Made by a program: the position numbers and the translations under genes. The notes beneath the pieces were generated by a model. That model was not told where the DNA came from. It made no database searches and was given only the letters and a program-made list of their open reading frames with translations. Of a DNA stretch of 64,000 bases, positions 1 through 11,803 are shown piece by piece (the first letter of the stretch is position 1; each line of letters starts with the position of its first letter). The DNA is from Gymnopus androsaceus JB14 (taxonomy: Eukaryota > Basidiomycota > Agaricomycetes > Agaricales > Omphalotaceae), in contig ML769548.1 in NCBI GenBank assembly GCA_009733575.1, positions 62,001 to 126,000 of the forward strand, in the 5' to 3' direction.

Positions 1-1222
1 ACCTTCCCTCCAAGCTACTATATCTCCTAAAGTTCTTCAACTTCAAGCTTTGCTCTCCTCAAGCCTCTAGGTCGAAGCCTCTCAATCTGAAATATTCAAG
101 TCTATGCGCCTCAATACACCTTTTTCAACATTCCCTGTCATCTCTCTCCTTTATCCTTCCTTCACCTATTTCCCTTTTGTCTCCGAGTCTCATGTTTTTG
201 TACTGTACTTAGTCATTCTGTAGCTTGCCCATGTGTTATATAGATTTGCAATGCACTTCGTTTTCAACACTCCTCATTTGCCCCATTAAACCGAGAGAAA
301 AAAATCGAAAAATTTAATGGTCCTATAATCTGAGCAAGCGGTTTTCTTGGCTCTAGGACTAGACATTACCATACATCATAATCTAATACCTTACAGTACA
401 TATATTTCAGTGCATGGCAAGCATTGATAATGCTTATACTTGATGGCAATCCGCTGAAATAAAAGTGACGGATGGCAATATTCTACCGTCACACATCTCC
501 TGACACGCTAAAGTAATCAATCACCATCAATTGAAATCTAAGCTGCAATATTTTACTGATATTGCATTGATGGTGTCTAGTTACATTAGAACAGGCAATT
601 TCACCATTGAATGTCGACAAACCCCCGATTTACTGATGTGACGATTCGAATTGTGCTCTTCGAATGACACAGAATGACACTGGAACGGAACGAACATTCG
701 CTTGCTTTGCTTTCACATCACCTGGCATCGGAATTGTGCTTCACTCACATTAATATTGGCACTGGAACGGAACGGATTCACGACCGGTTTGTATTCTCAT
801 TCGCTTGTTTCCTTTGCTTGCACTACGGAATGTATTCATGACTCGTGTATTATTCTTACTCGCTTTTTCTGCATGCACTTCATTTGCATTTCCTACATAC
901 TTGTTTTCTTCGCTGTATTTTTACAGAACGGGTTCAGGCCTCATTCTCAGTTGCCTTTCCTGCTTAGCTTTCGACCGCAGTTATCGCCTCGCTATCATAG
1001 ACCCCGGAACCGACTCAAAATCACTGTACTTACTTAGACTACAACAAGATTCGCAACGAAACGACAGATTCGGATTTGAAATGTTTTTCTTTCCTATTCT
1101 ACTCTACGATAACATTTATACTACTGAAAACCGAGCTTGCTGCATATCCTACAATTACTTCTCCTCTGTATCATGATTACATTACATGTGTTCACCACCC
1201 GAACCATCCTGCCTGACCACAT
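1..1222. other. No gene recognised; left flank
   Basis: No convincing coding region was found. The open frames between 700 and 1400 have low-complexity, leucine-, serine- and phenylalanine-rich composition and match no family I know. Around 675-830 the phrase CACTGGAACGGAACG and its surroundings occur twice, a short imperfect direct repeat. The last part would be the 3-prime flank of the reductase gene that ends at 1223 on the minus strand. Confidence 0.5.
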
Positions 1223-4200
1223 CTATAGCCCCGCCCTCATCCAATACCTCACCCAAAGCTCAACATCTCCAGCACCAATAGGCTTCAAATCGGCGATTCT
1301 CGCACTGATGCGCTGGATATTATTCGTCACCAGAGGCGTTAGCCCGACAGCTTCCGTATCATCAATGTCGTTCTTTAGATTCTGGTCTTGAGCGACTCGG
1401 ATATACTCATCCGCCTGTGCCATACCTCGGAGAAAGTCGATGATTTTTGCTGCAGGCTACGCACTCAAGTCGTTAGCATGATAGCCTAATCTGGGGTGGG
1501 AGAGGAACTTACCAACCCCTCGGTAACCTCCGCTGAAACCCTCTCCAAAGCCTCAACCCACGTCCGAAAAGGAACCACTGACAGCGGCGATGCATTGGCG
1601 TCAGCGTCAAGTTGCTTTCCTTTAACCACTGCCTCCCGCAGGTCGCGTATCATTTGAGAATAAGGTATCGGATGCGGGTGTACAAGGTTGATGGCAGGAG
1701 GTGCCATTTCGGATGAAAGTCCAACATCGATGATAGCTTCAGCTACTGCGTCCATGGGGATCCAGGAAATGACCTACGGAGAATAACCAAATTAACAACA
1801 CCATCAACAAGTGCGTTAGGGATACTCACTCCCCGTGCATCAGGTAACATATTCATTCTCGGGTCCAAAGACGATTTCACAATCATCGGGAACCAATCGC
1901 TTGTCGCCCAAGCACCATTGGGAGCTCCTCCACTAATTTGGCCGATCCGGAAGGAGGCAGTGTGGAGACTGCTTTTAAGCAGAATCTGCATGAGGAAAAT
2001 ATTTAATTAGTCGTCAGAACAGGAATACTATAACCGAGAAACCCCACCCTTTCCGAAACGTACTTCCCCTCCCCATACCCGGTACCTACCGCATACGATG
2101 CGTCTGTTATAACTTCCTCAGGGTACGGTCCCTTCTCCATGGCATCCCAAGACTGCGCTGAAGAGATGGTTGAAGTGAAAAGAAACCGTAGCGAGGTGGC
2201 ATGTAGACTGGATCGTGCCAAGTCGATGAGATTACGGACCCCGCGGACATGCGTCTCGAACGACGAGAGGAGAGGTTAAAGTCCAGCCTCCATGCATTGT
2301 GGATGATTAGTGTCAAGTTCCTTTTGAGCTAGGAGAAGCAAAAGATAGGTAAGTGTATGCAAGGTTTAGACTGGAAAAACGTATCCTCACCTCGTCATAC
2401 ACTTCATCAAGCAAACCAAGCTTCGGGAGCGTGCTCTCTCCCTCCAAAAACACCAGCTTATCCATATCCAACAGCGAGATATCCAGCTCCTTGTCTGAAA
2501 ACCTCTCTTTGTGGCGATCCAGCAACGATGCCTGGGTAGAAGGTCGGTTTAGGGTATATACACGATGGACGGAACGGTTCTGCAGTAACAATGACAAAAT
2601 CTGAGCACCCAAGTTCCCAGTCGAACCCGTTAGCAGTACTACTGCTTTTACTGTATCTTTGGAATCATTGGCGATAGACGTTGATTCCAGGGAAGTCTCC
2701 AGGCCCTGCGAGTACTTCTTGATCATTGCCTCCATCAGACGAACGTGCTCGTCACTCTCAGCAACAACTGGTAAAGAGCTTTCTGGATTCATCAGACCAA
2801 TGATGTATTTCACGAGATTCTGAATAGAGGGATAGTTGTAGATTGTGTTTTGCACGATGAGCTTAGCCGCTGATGGTTCTTCAGCGCTTCGTAGAGCACT
2901 AGCGATTCGTAGACGCAAGATGGTAGCGCTCAAACTACAAATTCATATCCCATATCACCGTCTAGAACTGAACAAAAGTCATACGCACATACCTATCAAG
3001 CCCATTCTCAAACAGATCCATCGTCGGAGTCAGAACAGAGCCACAGAGGTCCAATATCTGACTGGAGAGCCATCGTTGCAGTTCAATGGACTCCCAATTT
3101 GGAGGAGGAGAGACCGGACTACTGTTCGCATTGGTGTCAATAGATTTGTATCTAAATTGGAGAAAAGTCAGTACTGCAGATAGGGCATCTAGGACAGAGC
3201 GCACATTTGAGCAAGCTCCTGTTCATAGTCTCTAATAGCAGCTTTCCTCATAACAGTGCCTTTCGCAGCGCGAGGGAGAGGTTTCGTATGTGATGCAATA
3301 AGGATCATCTCCTTGTAAATCCGACTGAATGACGGTGCGACGTGATTTGCCTCTTCAATAAATGGCCTGGGTGAAGGGTCAGCAATGGACCTACAGCAAA
3401 AAATTCCTCAAAGGACGTACCAGATTTTGTTACGATAGCTTGATACTTCGTTCGCGTTATTACTGTCGACTTCGTTTCCTGGTGCGGGTTCAATCAATAT
3501 TCCAGGTTGATCTTGCTGACGACCAAACATGATTGCTCCTTGAATGCTGAAAGGATCGTGAGCAACTGAAAAAAGGTCAACGAGACGGGCTTACTGAGGG
3601 CTTCGCATGATAATGTTTTCTAGCGGTGCTGGAACGGTCTTCTCCCCGTTGGAATGAACTATAACATCGTCTACTCGTCCAACTCTATCTTCACAGTAAG
3701 TCTCCAGCATCGGATAGGACATCGAAGATCAGCTCACACTTTCCATAATCCCTCTTTCACAGGATGCGGCTCGAAAAGATCAGCAGTCGCATATCCTCGC
3801 GGATTTGTCATATTTTCGACCGCAAGGGCATGCACATCAGTAGTCTAAAGAGCTTTCTGAGTCTTATCTTTCCTTGATGAAGTGGTCATCTTCCACTTAC
3901 CAAGAACTGACACTCGAATGTACCATCTCCTTGCGAAACCCACTTGACATGCGCTTTCTCTGAAAATCTATGCCACTGCCAGTCAGTCCTATCGCCGGCC
4001 ATATTCACAGCTGTTGGAATACTAAATTCAGAAGCACCGAATACACTCCGAATATGCACTCCCTCGGAGACTAGGTAGTCTCCCGTCGCAGGAGGAAGCG
4101 GACCACCTGCGAAGATCTGTTTCATTGATTAGTAGAGAAACATCATCGCTACAACTTTCGCTTACCACGACCTCCAGGGAGTGCAAAGCCGCTATATCAG

Positions 4201-5217
4201 AAGCCGACTGCGACCATGCTTGTAGCATCGCCGGGACTACAGTCAGACAATTAGATTGTGTTTGTTGAGCATGCACGAGAATGTTGTCCGGAGTTGGCAT
4301 AACAGGTTGGGCGCTGGGTTCAGTGACAACAGGTGGATATAACGCTACTGTCAATGAATTAAACAGGGCACAAGCAAACTGCGCGTAGAATGCAAAAGCA
4401 TGGAACGGAGGCAGAGCCATAGCTCCGATTCGGATTGGGACGCTGTGGTCGCGAAGTTCCGTCGCCGAAGCTTGAGATACCGTTAGCTGGATTTCGAAAT
4501 GTAGTATTCAGATACGTACGAAAGGCACCCCAACTTTGCACGCCAAGGTTGCTTAGAGGAACGGCTTTCGGAAAGCCAGTGCTACCAGACGAATGGAGGT
4601 ACATTGCAGTTTCGTGAGGACCTGTAGCCGGAGAAGATGGATAAGGTTCAAACGGGTCCGCGGCCGTCTCAGTCTCCAAGCAGTGGATATAAGCTCATGG
4701 AGACTTGGGACTTCCTCGAAGCTGACATTATAACTGGGTTCGCCAGGAGATTCCAGTTCAGCCTTGACACCATCCACGAGGTCTTTGAGAGTGGTATGTG
4801 TAGTGAGAAGCCGGTGTGCTCCAGACTTTTTCAGCAGATTTACGATTGCTGCAGGAGTGTTGCGTGGTGAAATCAAGATAGGCTGAGGAAATATGTCACG
4901 GAATGTAAAGCGCGAGAATTGAAGAAACGTACCACTAATCCAGCTTTCATACTTCCAGCTATGATAGCCTCATAGACCAGCGTATCCACTAATGCGACAA
5001 CGGCAATAACAGTACGTTCATTACCAGCTCGACCTGGGCGAAGAATATGAGCAAGACGATGGCAGGCTCGGACAAACTCGAGACAGGAAATCTCAGTTGT
5101 ATGGCCATCTTGAGCGAATACGTAAATAGGTCGCGTCGGGTTGTGCTCATAGTGAAAGTCTAGTAATTCTGGTACGGTTATGAGACTGTCGAGGGAGGGT
5201 TTTTTAACAGAATCCAT
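1223..5217 (-). CDS. Adenylate-forming reductase A (NRPS-like, A-T-R)
   Basis: This is a multi-exon gene for an NRPS-like enzyme that activates a carboxylic acid as an adenylate, loads it on a carrier domain and reduces it with NAD(P)H. The adenylation domain occupies about 5217-3300 and shows YLHSSGSTGFPKA (A3), FAGGPLPP, VFGASEF and GRVDDVIVHSNGEKTVP. The carrier domain lies near 3180-2900, and its GLDSL serine is rebuilt across an intron. The thioester-reductase domain runs from about 2630 to 1223, with the Rossmann motif LLTGSTGNLGAQIL and the catalytic YGEGK. Introns are 45-65 bp. The start at 5217 matches the paralogue at 11804. By eye the frame is broken by single bases near 4690 (just before A3) and near 2270 (in the reductase domain). 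The substrate cannot be told from the sequence. It resembles alpha-aminoadipate reductase in architecture but is closer to basidiomycete secondary-metabolite reductases. Confidence 0.85.
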
Positions 5218-5689
5218 GCGAGGATACTAGATGTTGTACTTCTGGAAACGGGTAACGACGATCGTTCTTGAATAATAAGTAATGACGGACTCCGAGTCCG
5301 CAGCTGCGTTGATCATAAGGTCACTTTGCATCGAGTCCTAGTCAAGATCTGGACCTCCAGAGTCCATCAACTGAAAACATGCCTGGATTTGGAACCAACG
5401 GCGATTCAAAGATAACCCGATTCAACTAGAGTTCGGGGTCAGTGGACACCTTTACCGGACCTCTTTCCAAAGATTTCGGCAACTTTGCTACGATGCACCA
5501 AATACTAGTATCCGAATCAGCATGGCCTGGATATCACCTCGATTCGGTAACGGATGAAGGAGAATAACGCCACACTCGACTTGAACCTGCTGGTTATGGC
5601 GGGAGGGGGAATTGAGTGAATAAAAACTCTATTGTTTTCGTGCTAGCGTTATTGATGTGGTTGTGCAAGTTGAACGACTCAACGAGCGC

Positions 5690-5874
5690 CTATCGATGAT
5701 TCGTTCTTTCTTCTGAACCACTTCTACACCAAGCCGCATATCTGCGGGCTCATAACACCAGACTCGTTTGCTTCATCTCTTCCAACTCACTGAATATCTT
5801 CGACAAGAAACAGAAGGAAGAAGAATTTCGGAGAAATCACAACTGTTTCAGTCACTGTTCAAATTCCATAGGCC
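5690..5874 (+). promoter_or_regulatory. Leader shared with UBC13 (duplicated 5-prime region)
   Basis: This stretch, just upstream of the small gene at 5875, is a diverged copy of the DNA directly upstream of UBC13 (about 9905-10184). Shared blocks include TCGATGATTCGTTCTTTCTT, the following TCTGAACCAC, a CATAAC..GAC block, CTTCATCTCTTCCAAC-like sequence, an AGAAGGAAG run and GAAATCACA just before the start codons. The two downstream coding regions are unrelated. It therefore looks like a duplicated promoter and 5-prime UTR that now drives a different gene. Confidence 0.6.
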
Positions 5875-6566
5875 ATGTCTTCGGGAAACAGAAATTCGAC
5901 TCAATCCAGTCCCTTGACTGAACATACTATAGACGAGAGTACTCTCGGTACTACCGCATTCAAAGGGACATTGTCCCGACAACAAGTCAAAAGCTTGGTC
6001 GAAAAGTACCCTTTCATTTTTCAGGGAAACAACCTTCCACAACCCCGCCTCGATGGTATCAAGAGTTTGGTTGACCTCAATGCCGCTGTAAATATAGTTT
6101 TTGGCGGTACTCTTGTCCAGTATGGATCTCTTAGCACAGCGGAGCGCGGATTTGAAAGCCTATGCAAGAGTGCTGTTACTTTAGGGGTGTGTCATATCCT
6201 CACATTTTTACCGTTTCTGTTATGCTGACCCCAGCTAATATCCAGGGCCCAGCTACTAGGACAGCGCGAACCTACCAAGTGCCGCTCCAGGGCCATCGAT
6301 GGGTAATCCGGTTCTGGCAAGAGTCGTGGCAGGAGCCCTCTGGCTCTATTTACATGGAAATTTATGACCCCGACAGCGACGCAGCTGTAGCCCTGTCTCC
6401 TGAAGACTTCTTGCTTGCTGACAGTGCAGGAGTGTGCTCCTCTCTCCAGGCCATTGAGGAGTTTCGAGCTGGGGTCCGCGATCCCGAGACTGGTAGGATG
6501 CTTGGTGATCGTGTCGCTCGCTCCGTCGAAAAGGATACCTGGGTCATCGTTGGTCGCAAAAGATAA
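5875..6566 (+). CDS. Hypothetical protein, two exons, about 210 aa
   Basis: Exon 1 is 5875-6186 and exon 2 about 6246-6566, joined over a 59-bp intron (GTGTGT..TCCAG) that keeps the frame. The ATG at 5875 opens a long clean frame and follows the UBC13-like leader. The protein starts Ser/Thr-rich, then has a compact, mildly hydrophobic globular region and ends in an Arg/Lys tail after a VARSVEKDTWVIVG stretch. There is no signal peptide, membrane segment or motif I recognise, and I cannot assign a function. It lies head-to-head with reductase A with about 660 bp between the starts. Confidence 0.55.
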
Positions 6567-7752
6567 TATCTGGTCCTTCACGGTAGAGGGCAGTCCTTCA
6601 CGATCGACGCGCCGGATGTCCCTTCAGCCACCGACTACGTTGTTGTGAGCAGATTGTCTTCCCTTCATCATATTGCACTCTGCTCACTCCTAATCCAAGG
6701 CAAATGCCAGCTTGTTGACAATGTCCCCTCGGGTCTGATAACCTTTCTCACAAGTTACAGTTTCCGGAATGACGTTAGCCTCATATACTCGAAATTTGAA
6801 GAGAAATTTTTCTCGGTGGTGCTTCGAACCCTGTTACCGAAGAGGTGGCGTCGCAGAGGGTCATGTTGCATAGTTTAGTGATGATTAATTCGTAAACTTT
6901 CTTGTTCATGCTTTCTTGTAAGATGATTTGCGGGAAGCCCGCAAGTGGCGAGGGCAGAACCTTTCAATTCAGTACGATTTGAGTGGCGTCCATTTAGATA
7001 AAAGTCTCGGGAACGAAAGAAAAAGAGGCCAGGTCATTCGCGGAGAGTTTGTCAGCGATTTCATTAAGTTCATGCACAAGTTTAACGGTTGCGTTCTAGG
7101 CGAGGTCGGCAACTCATAGGTCCTACAATCGGACGTTGTTTGAACGCAAAGGCGCTATTGATCGGTGATAGCGATGATTCGTTTCTTGGGCTTGTTGCTG
7201 GTGCTGTATTCTCTTCTCGTCATATGGTCCATAGGAATTATATTTCAAGTATCGAGCAACTCAGTGCCCACTGCCCGCCAGCAATGTATAGCCCTCTCGT
7301 CGATACTCGATTCGAAAGTAGCAGTTTCACCTTTGAGGATCAGTAGCAACACAGGGGTTGTTGCGCTACGGAACCTCAGTTGCTCAGTGTATGAAAATGT
7401 CAAAAAAAATCGTCGAGTGAGTATATAGAACCATATCTAAAGCACTATTTGCCCAAATCAACACTGAACAGATCTGAAAAACAAACAACTTACCCTCAGT
7501 AGAAGACGCGAAAAAATGTGTCAAAAAGACTGAGGGCACAAAGCAAAACATTAAGAAAGTAACACTACTACAATAGACTGTAGTAGCAATGTGAAGATCT
7601 CGAAGTAACCTGTATACAAAACGTGTAGTATAAAGGGAGAAGAACCACCGCTCGTAGCAATAATTAGAAATGTCAAGCATAGAAACAGGTTAAAGATATA
7701 ACCCCTGGAGAAATTCCTGGGCGAGTTGATATCTTACGCTTTGGCCTCTCTA
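6567..7752. other. Intergenic, no gene recognised
   Basis: Several short frames exist on both strands, for example 7384-7680 minus, but their composition is Phe/Tyr/Cys-rich and not protein-like, and none has a plausible intron pattern. This is probably the 3-prime flanks of the converging genes that end at 6566 (plus) and 7753 (minus). Confidence 0.5.
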
Positions 7753-9394
7753 TCAAGCTTCGCTGAACGGGAGAAACATTTCCAGTCTCCTGGCGATATT
7801 TGTCTTTCCCGCCATCGCTTTAGCCATCGCTTTGCCTTCAGAGATAATTCTCATGGCAGTAGCATGAAGTGCTGCATGGTCTATCACGAAAGGTTCTAAT
7901 GAACATCTTTGGGTGGGAGCTGGAATTCCACTGTCAGCAATTCCATCTGCGTACTGAGAAAGGGAGTGAGATTAATCTGTAAGAAAAATGTGTGAAGAAC
8001 GAACATTGTTCAATGCAGTGGCCATAGCTTGGTAGTAGCAGTCGGCATTATTAATAGTCGCCCAGAAGATCAAGGGGATCTAGATTTATGCTCAGCATTA
8101 GATCCAGATCGTTGATTATAAGAATACACTGACGGTTGTTTGATTACTAGCCATGTTAAGGAAGGAGATGACCTGGGTGGCATCATTGACGACTGCATTC
8201 CAGATGGCATCGAAAGCTCCAAGTTGGGTAGTCAATGTTGCTGTTTGGTTCTTGATGCTAGCCAGTGTCGAATTTGCCTGGGAGATAGCCTGTAAGTTAG
8301 CTTGGAGATTGCTGATCTGCGACTGGTCAGAAGTCATCTGTTTATAGTCATCTATATAAAAAGATTAGATGCAGAGTCTCAGCTTTAAGAGGACCAAAAC
8401 CGTACTATTCAGTTCTGTTTCAAGAATTCCGAAAGCTATGGCTTCTCCAGCGACGGCAAGGACACCGAAGCCCTGAAGTAGCCGTTAGAAAAAGATAAAT
8501 ACCAGAAAGATTATAGTCGTACAACGATAAGGGGGGCAGCCTCAGGGAACAAGCCAAGGACCGCAACGTCGATGAATATAGTCGCACCCAGAGCGGCTCC
8601 GACACCAGCAATTTCATTGTTAAGTCTGCCAATTGTTCACGTCAGTTTTTTGACTCTACAATACTGAAGACATTCGCGTACGTATCAATTTGAGTATTCA
8701 GACTTTTTATATCCATGAACTGATCAATTTCTGTAATATCTTGCGCCTGTTGCTTCGTTGCGAATTTTTGGAAAGTCGCAACAAAAGTAGTGAGATTTCC
8801 TTGAAGCAAAGTAAAGGACTCTGCAGTGGCCTGGGCAGTGGTCTCTAGAGATTGAGCTTCTGCGATGTACTGCTGAAGAACTTCCACAGAGGTAGTAGGA
8901 GGAGCAGGCCCTAACAAGTTGGCGATGAATGGCTTGATTACTGTTACAAACTCTGTACAGTAGGCGACTGCCAGTGTGTTGGAAGCAGTTGTGCGAGATC
9001 CCCAAAGGATATTCGTCCATTGCTAGACGCATTGATAACATCAGGCTATACCACGTAGAGGAAGTGTTATTTGCACATTACCTGCTCAAGTTCATTCCAC
9101 GTAGGTGCAAACTTCTGAGTATCCAAATTCTCGCTGTCGATGAACAATAGTTGCACTCCGATGGACTGGAAGGATGTCTATTATAATAACAAAATCCAGT
9201 TAATATTCTTGCTCATTGTGAAAGGTGACCCAAAGAGCACATTCCTGTATTGCAGGAAAATTCGCAGTGACATTCTGAATATCTACCTGGATTGCAGCAG
9301 TACCCACTCCAGAATTGATTAGACTACATTGAGCTTTATATGCAGCGGGCGCGTCGGCGTTCGTCAGATTACCAACAATCGGTGCATCCAACAT
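7753..9394 (-). CDS. Alpha-helical pore-forming-toxin-like protein (ClyA/Hbl type)
   Basis: This is a gene of about nine short exons whose frames join without interruption from the ATG at 9394 to TGA at 7753. The product is almost wholly helical: long Gln-, Ala-, Thr- and Asn-rich amphipathic stretches with heptad character flank one hydrophobic hairpin encoded at about 8610-8420. The hairpin is two apolar segments rich in Gly, Ala, Val, Ile and Phe with an acidic break between them. Long helices around a single buried hydrophobic hairpin are the hallmark of the ClyA / haemolysin BL / Nhe family, which has relatives in basidiomycetes. No classical signal peptide is evident at this start. If the family call is right the protein would insert into membranes, but the target is unknown and a non-toxic role is possible. 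The start lies only a few bases from a VIT-domain gene tail on the other strand. Confidence 0.5.
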
Positions 9395-9402
9395 CTAGTT
9401 CA

Positions 9403-9726
9403 ATGACGGGTAGTACCCTCATCGCTTCCATCGCTCGGCTTCAACAATGGCACGGAGGGTTCCTGCTCACCAATACGCTTTCGCGTCTTCTTGAAGACGC
9501 TCATATCCTCCGAGGTGCCGATGAGTTTGAACAGAGGCTTGTCAAGGATGGTGTCAGTCCTGAGATTGGTGCTACGTTGGTTGCAATGGTTTGGATGGAG
9601 AGATACGGAGGTGAAGAAGCATTGGATATAAGAGAAAAGGCAGTAGAATGGGTACATGAGGAAGTCGGGCAGGAAAGAGCTGGGGTGCTGAAGGAGAGTG
9701 TATTAAGTATGTTGATCGCAGCTTGA
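9403..9726 (+). pseudogene. 3-prime remnant of a VIT/VWA-domain gene
   Basis: An open frame of about 108 codons ends in TGA at 9726. It encodes a tail with two features of the C-terminal region of VIT plus von Willebrand A proteins: a LQQWHGGFLL-like repeat unit, then GATLVAMVWMERY followed by KAVEWVHEE. The N-terminal VIT and VWA domains are absent. The DNA just upstream belongs to the opposite-strand pore-forming-like gene. I read it as a truncated leftover of a rearrangement. It could be one exon of a gene I failed to assemble. Confidence 0.45.
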
Positions 9727-9904
9727 TAGTGCTCATGAACCTGATATTGAACAGTCTTTCCGTTATGTATAAGTCTGCTGCCTGATACAAGCCTGATAGT
9801 CTCCCGTAGGCAGAGTAATACACGACATAAATGAAGTGTATAACGCTCCCTGATACAAGGTGACAAACTAACCTATCTAGTATCTTAGTGCTCTAGATGT
9901 ACGG

Positions 9905-10184
9905 CGCCTATCGATTTGTTTCGGACCTCTTTCGGGCCGACCGGAGGGCTGAAAGCATAGCCACATTCCTCAAAGCGGCGATATCGATGATTCGTTCTTT
10001 CTTCTGAACCACTGCTACAGCACATTACCTTTCTGCGGGATCATAACGACGACGGACGACCAAGTACTCGTTTACTTCATTTCTTCCAACCCTTGCGACT
10101 AGAACGAGAAGGAAGGAGAATTTCGAAGAAATCACAGCTGTTGCCGATTACAAGAAGAAACAGTAGAGCATTTGAACGATAGCC
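9905..10184 (+). promoter_or_regulatory. UBC13 promoter and 5-prime UTR
   Basis: This is the upstream region of UBC13. It shares several sequence blocks, in the same order, with the region upstream of the gene at 5875. The match ends at the start codon. The UBC13 context around the ATG (AGCCATGGC) fits a strong fungal start. Confidence 0.55.
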
Positions 10185-11034
10185 ATGGCTGGTTTACCCA
10201 AGGTTCGCCTGCGTGCGCTGGTTTCATGATACTTCTAACATTTACAACTCCTTTTCTTTCTCTCCCAAAAAATTGCATTGTTATCTCCTCTCTTATTCGC
10301 TCACGCGCCACTAATCTCTGGACGAACTTGCTTGAATTGCCAGCGTATCATCAAGGCTAGCTCCTGGTTCCATCTAGATTAAATCGCCTGGACTGACACG
10401 CAATCTCACAGGAAACAGAACGTCTCGTCGCAGACCCCGCACCGGGAATCACTGCTTCACCTCATGAGGATAACCTACGGTATTTCGATGTGACGATACA
10501 AGGACCAGAAGGAAGTCCCTTTGCAAGTATGTTTGTTTCATTCTCCGTTGAACCAATCATTGGTTCAATCACGTCCTTTATCTATCACTCCGTTCTACAT
10601 CATGCTTATGACGACTATAGACGGTATTTTCCAGCTCGAGCTGTTTCTACCGGAAGAGTACCCTATGGCGCCTCCAAAAGTGCGATTCCTGACCAAGATC
10701 TATCATCCGAATATCGGTGAGTGCCTGGGCTCTTTGTATGATCCTAGACTTCGCTGACGAGACATATCAGACAAACTGGGTCGAATCTGTCTAGATATCT
10801 TGAAAGGTGCATTCCAATCCCTCTCCATTTCTCGCCATCCACTTACATCTCACTCTAGACAAATGGTCGCCAGCACTTCAAATCCGGACAGTCCTGCTTT
10901 CGGTACAGGCGCTTCTCAGCGCACCCAATCCCGATGACCCACTTGCGACAGACGTTGCGAAGCATTATAAGGAGAATGAGAAGGACGCACAGCGCGTTAG
11001 TCGGGAATGGACGGAGAAGTATGCTAGCGGTTGA
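10185..11034 (+). CDS. UBC13: Ubiquitin-conjugating enzyme E2 N, UBC13
   Basis: This E2 enzyme, with a Uev/Mms2 partner, builds K63-linked ubiquitin chains in post-replication repair. Exons are 10185-10202, 10344-10355, 10412-10526, 10621-10716, 10771-10806 and 10859-11034. They total 453 bases, giving 150 residues against about 152 in the family. Landmarks are MAGLPK then RIIKET at the N-terminus, [18 protein letters not shown], the HPN triad in KIYHPNIDKLG, the catalytic cysteine in [20 protein letters not shown], and [12 protein letters not shown]. The protein is intact. Exon 2 is only 12 bases (RIIK), and the intron after it begins GC (AAG|GCTAGC) and ends CACAG, so it must be a GC-AG intron if the conserved residues are kept. 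The upstream leader is duplicated at 5690-5874. Confidence 0.96.
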
Positions 11035-11803
11035 GCTTTGCGAGTGCGAGTGTACTAGGAAAGAAGACGAAGGATTGAATTGTTGTATCACCCAGATTTA
11101 CTCTTAAAGTATCATTTCTCATTTCTCATTCGCTTTCATCCACTATTTTACCTTTTGTCAGTGAGAGGTCGAACAATCGAAGCTCCAGTTTCAACGTTAG
11201 AGCGGAACGCGTGCCTAGCATCAGATTCCGGAGGCTCGCATCCATTTTGATTTTTGAGAATTTCTGCTTTGTCTTCTCCTCATTCTTTAGCCTATCTGTC
11301 CGATGCGTCCGCACACAGGGTACAGTAGCAGTAAGTACATACTTCCTTCCATTTCTTTCTTCGATTGATGTGATTTCTCAGACAGTCCAAAGTAGAGCAT
11401 AACGCGAAGGGCTCGACGTTCTAGTTCTGAGAGATTCGAACCTTCCTTATCGGAATTCTGAATCAGGATCGGGTATCGTTTCAACGTTTTGCAGGCTTGA
11501 TTTTCATGATGGTTTTCGTGATGAGCTTGAGCCCGCCCTGGGTGTTAAAACGTTGATCCTGTATCAATTTCCTCAACATAAGCATATAAACGTAGGTATC
11601 TGCTTTTATCGCGACACTCGACTCACCTTCAACGCAGTCGCCATCCCAGGGAGACCTTGTGGAGACTAATTGCCATTTACAAAACCCGAATGACCACTTG
11701 CTAGAAATTCTCGGACTATCTTTCGCCATCAGTTTATCAGTAGGTCTGCGTACACCTATAAAACAAAACGATTCTAATTCTTCAGGTCTCTCGATAACAG
11801 CAA
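11035..11803. other. Intergenic region between UBC13 and reductase B
   Basis: No coding region is supported here. It should contain the UBC13 3-prime UTR and the promoter of reductase B. No repeated element was noticed. Confidence 0.5.

Noticed and set aside
702..1391. Overlapping open frames at the left end
   Set aside because: They have low-complexity composition, no motif, overlap one another in different frames, and show no intron pattern. I treat them as chance frames.
5848..6581. Minus-strand and alternative-frame ORFs over the gene at 5875
   Set aside because: They are shadows of the spliced plus-strand gene, which has a better start and a clean intron.
7384..7680. 98-codon minus-strand frame rich in Phe, Tyr and Cys
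   Set aside because: No start context, no motif, A+T-driven composition. It sits between converging genes.
10490..10757. Single-exon ORFs inside UBC13
   Set aside because: They run through introns. The spliced model reproduces the whole conserved E2.
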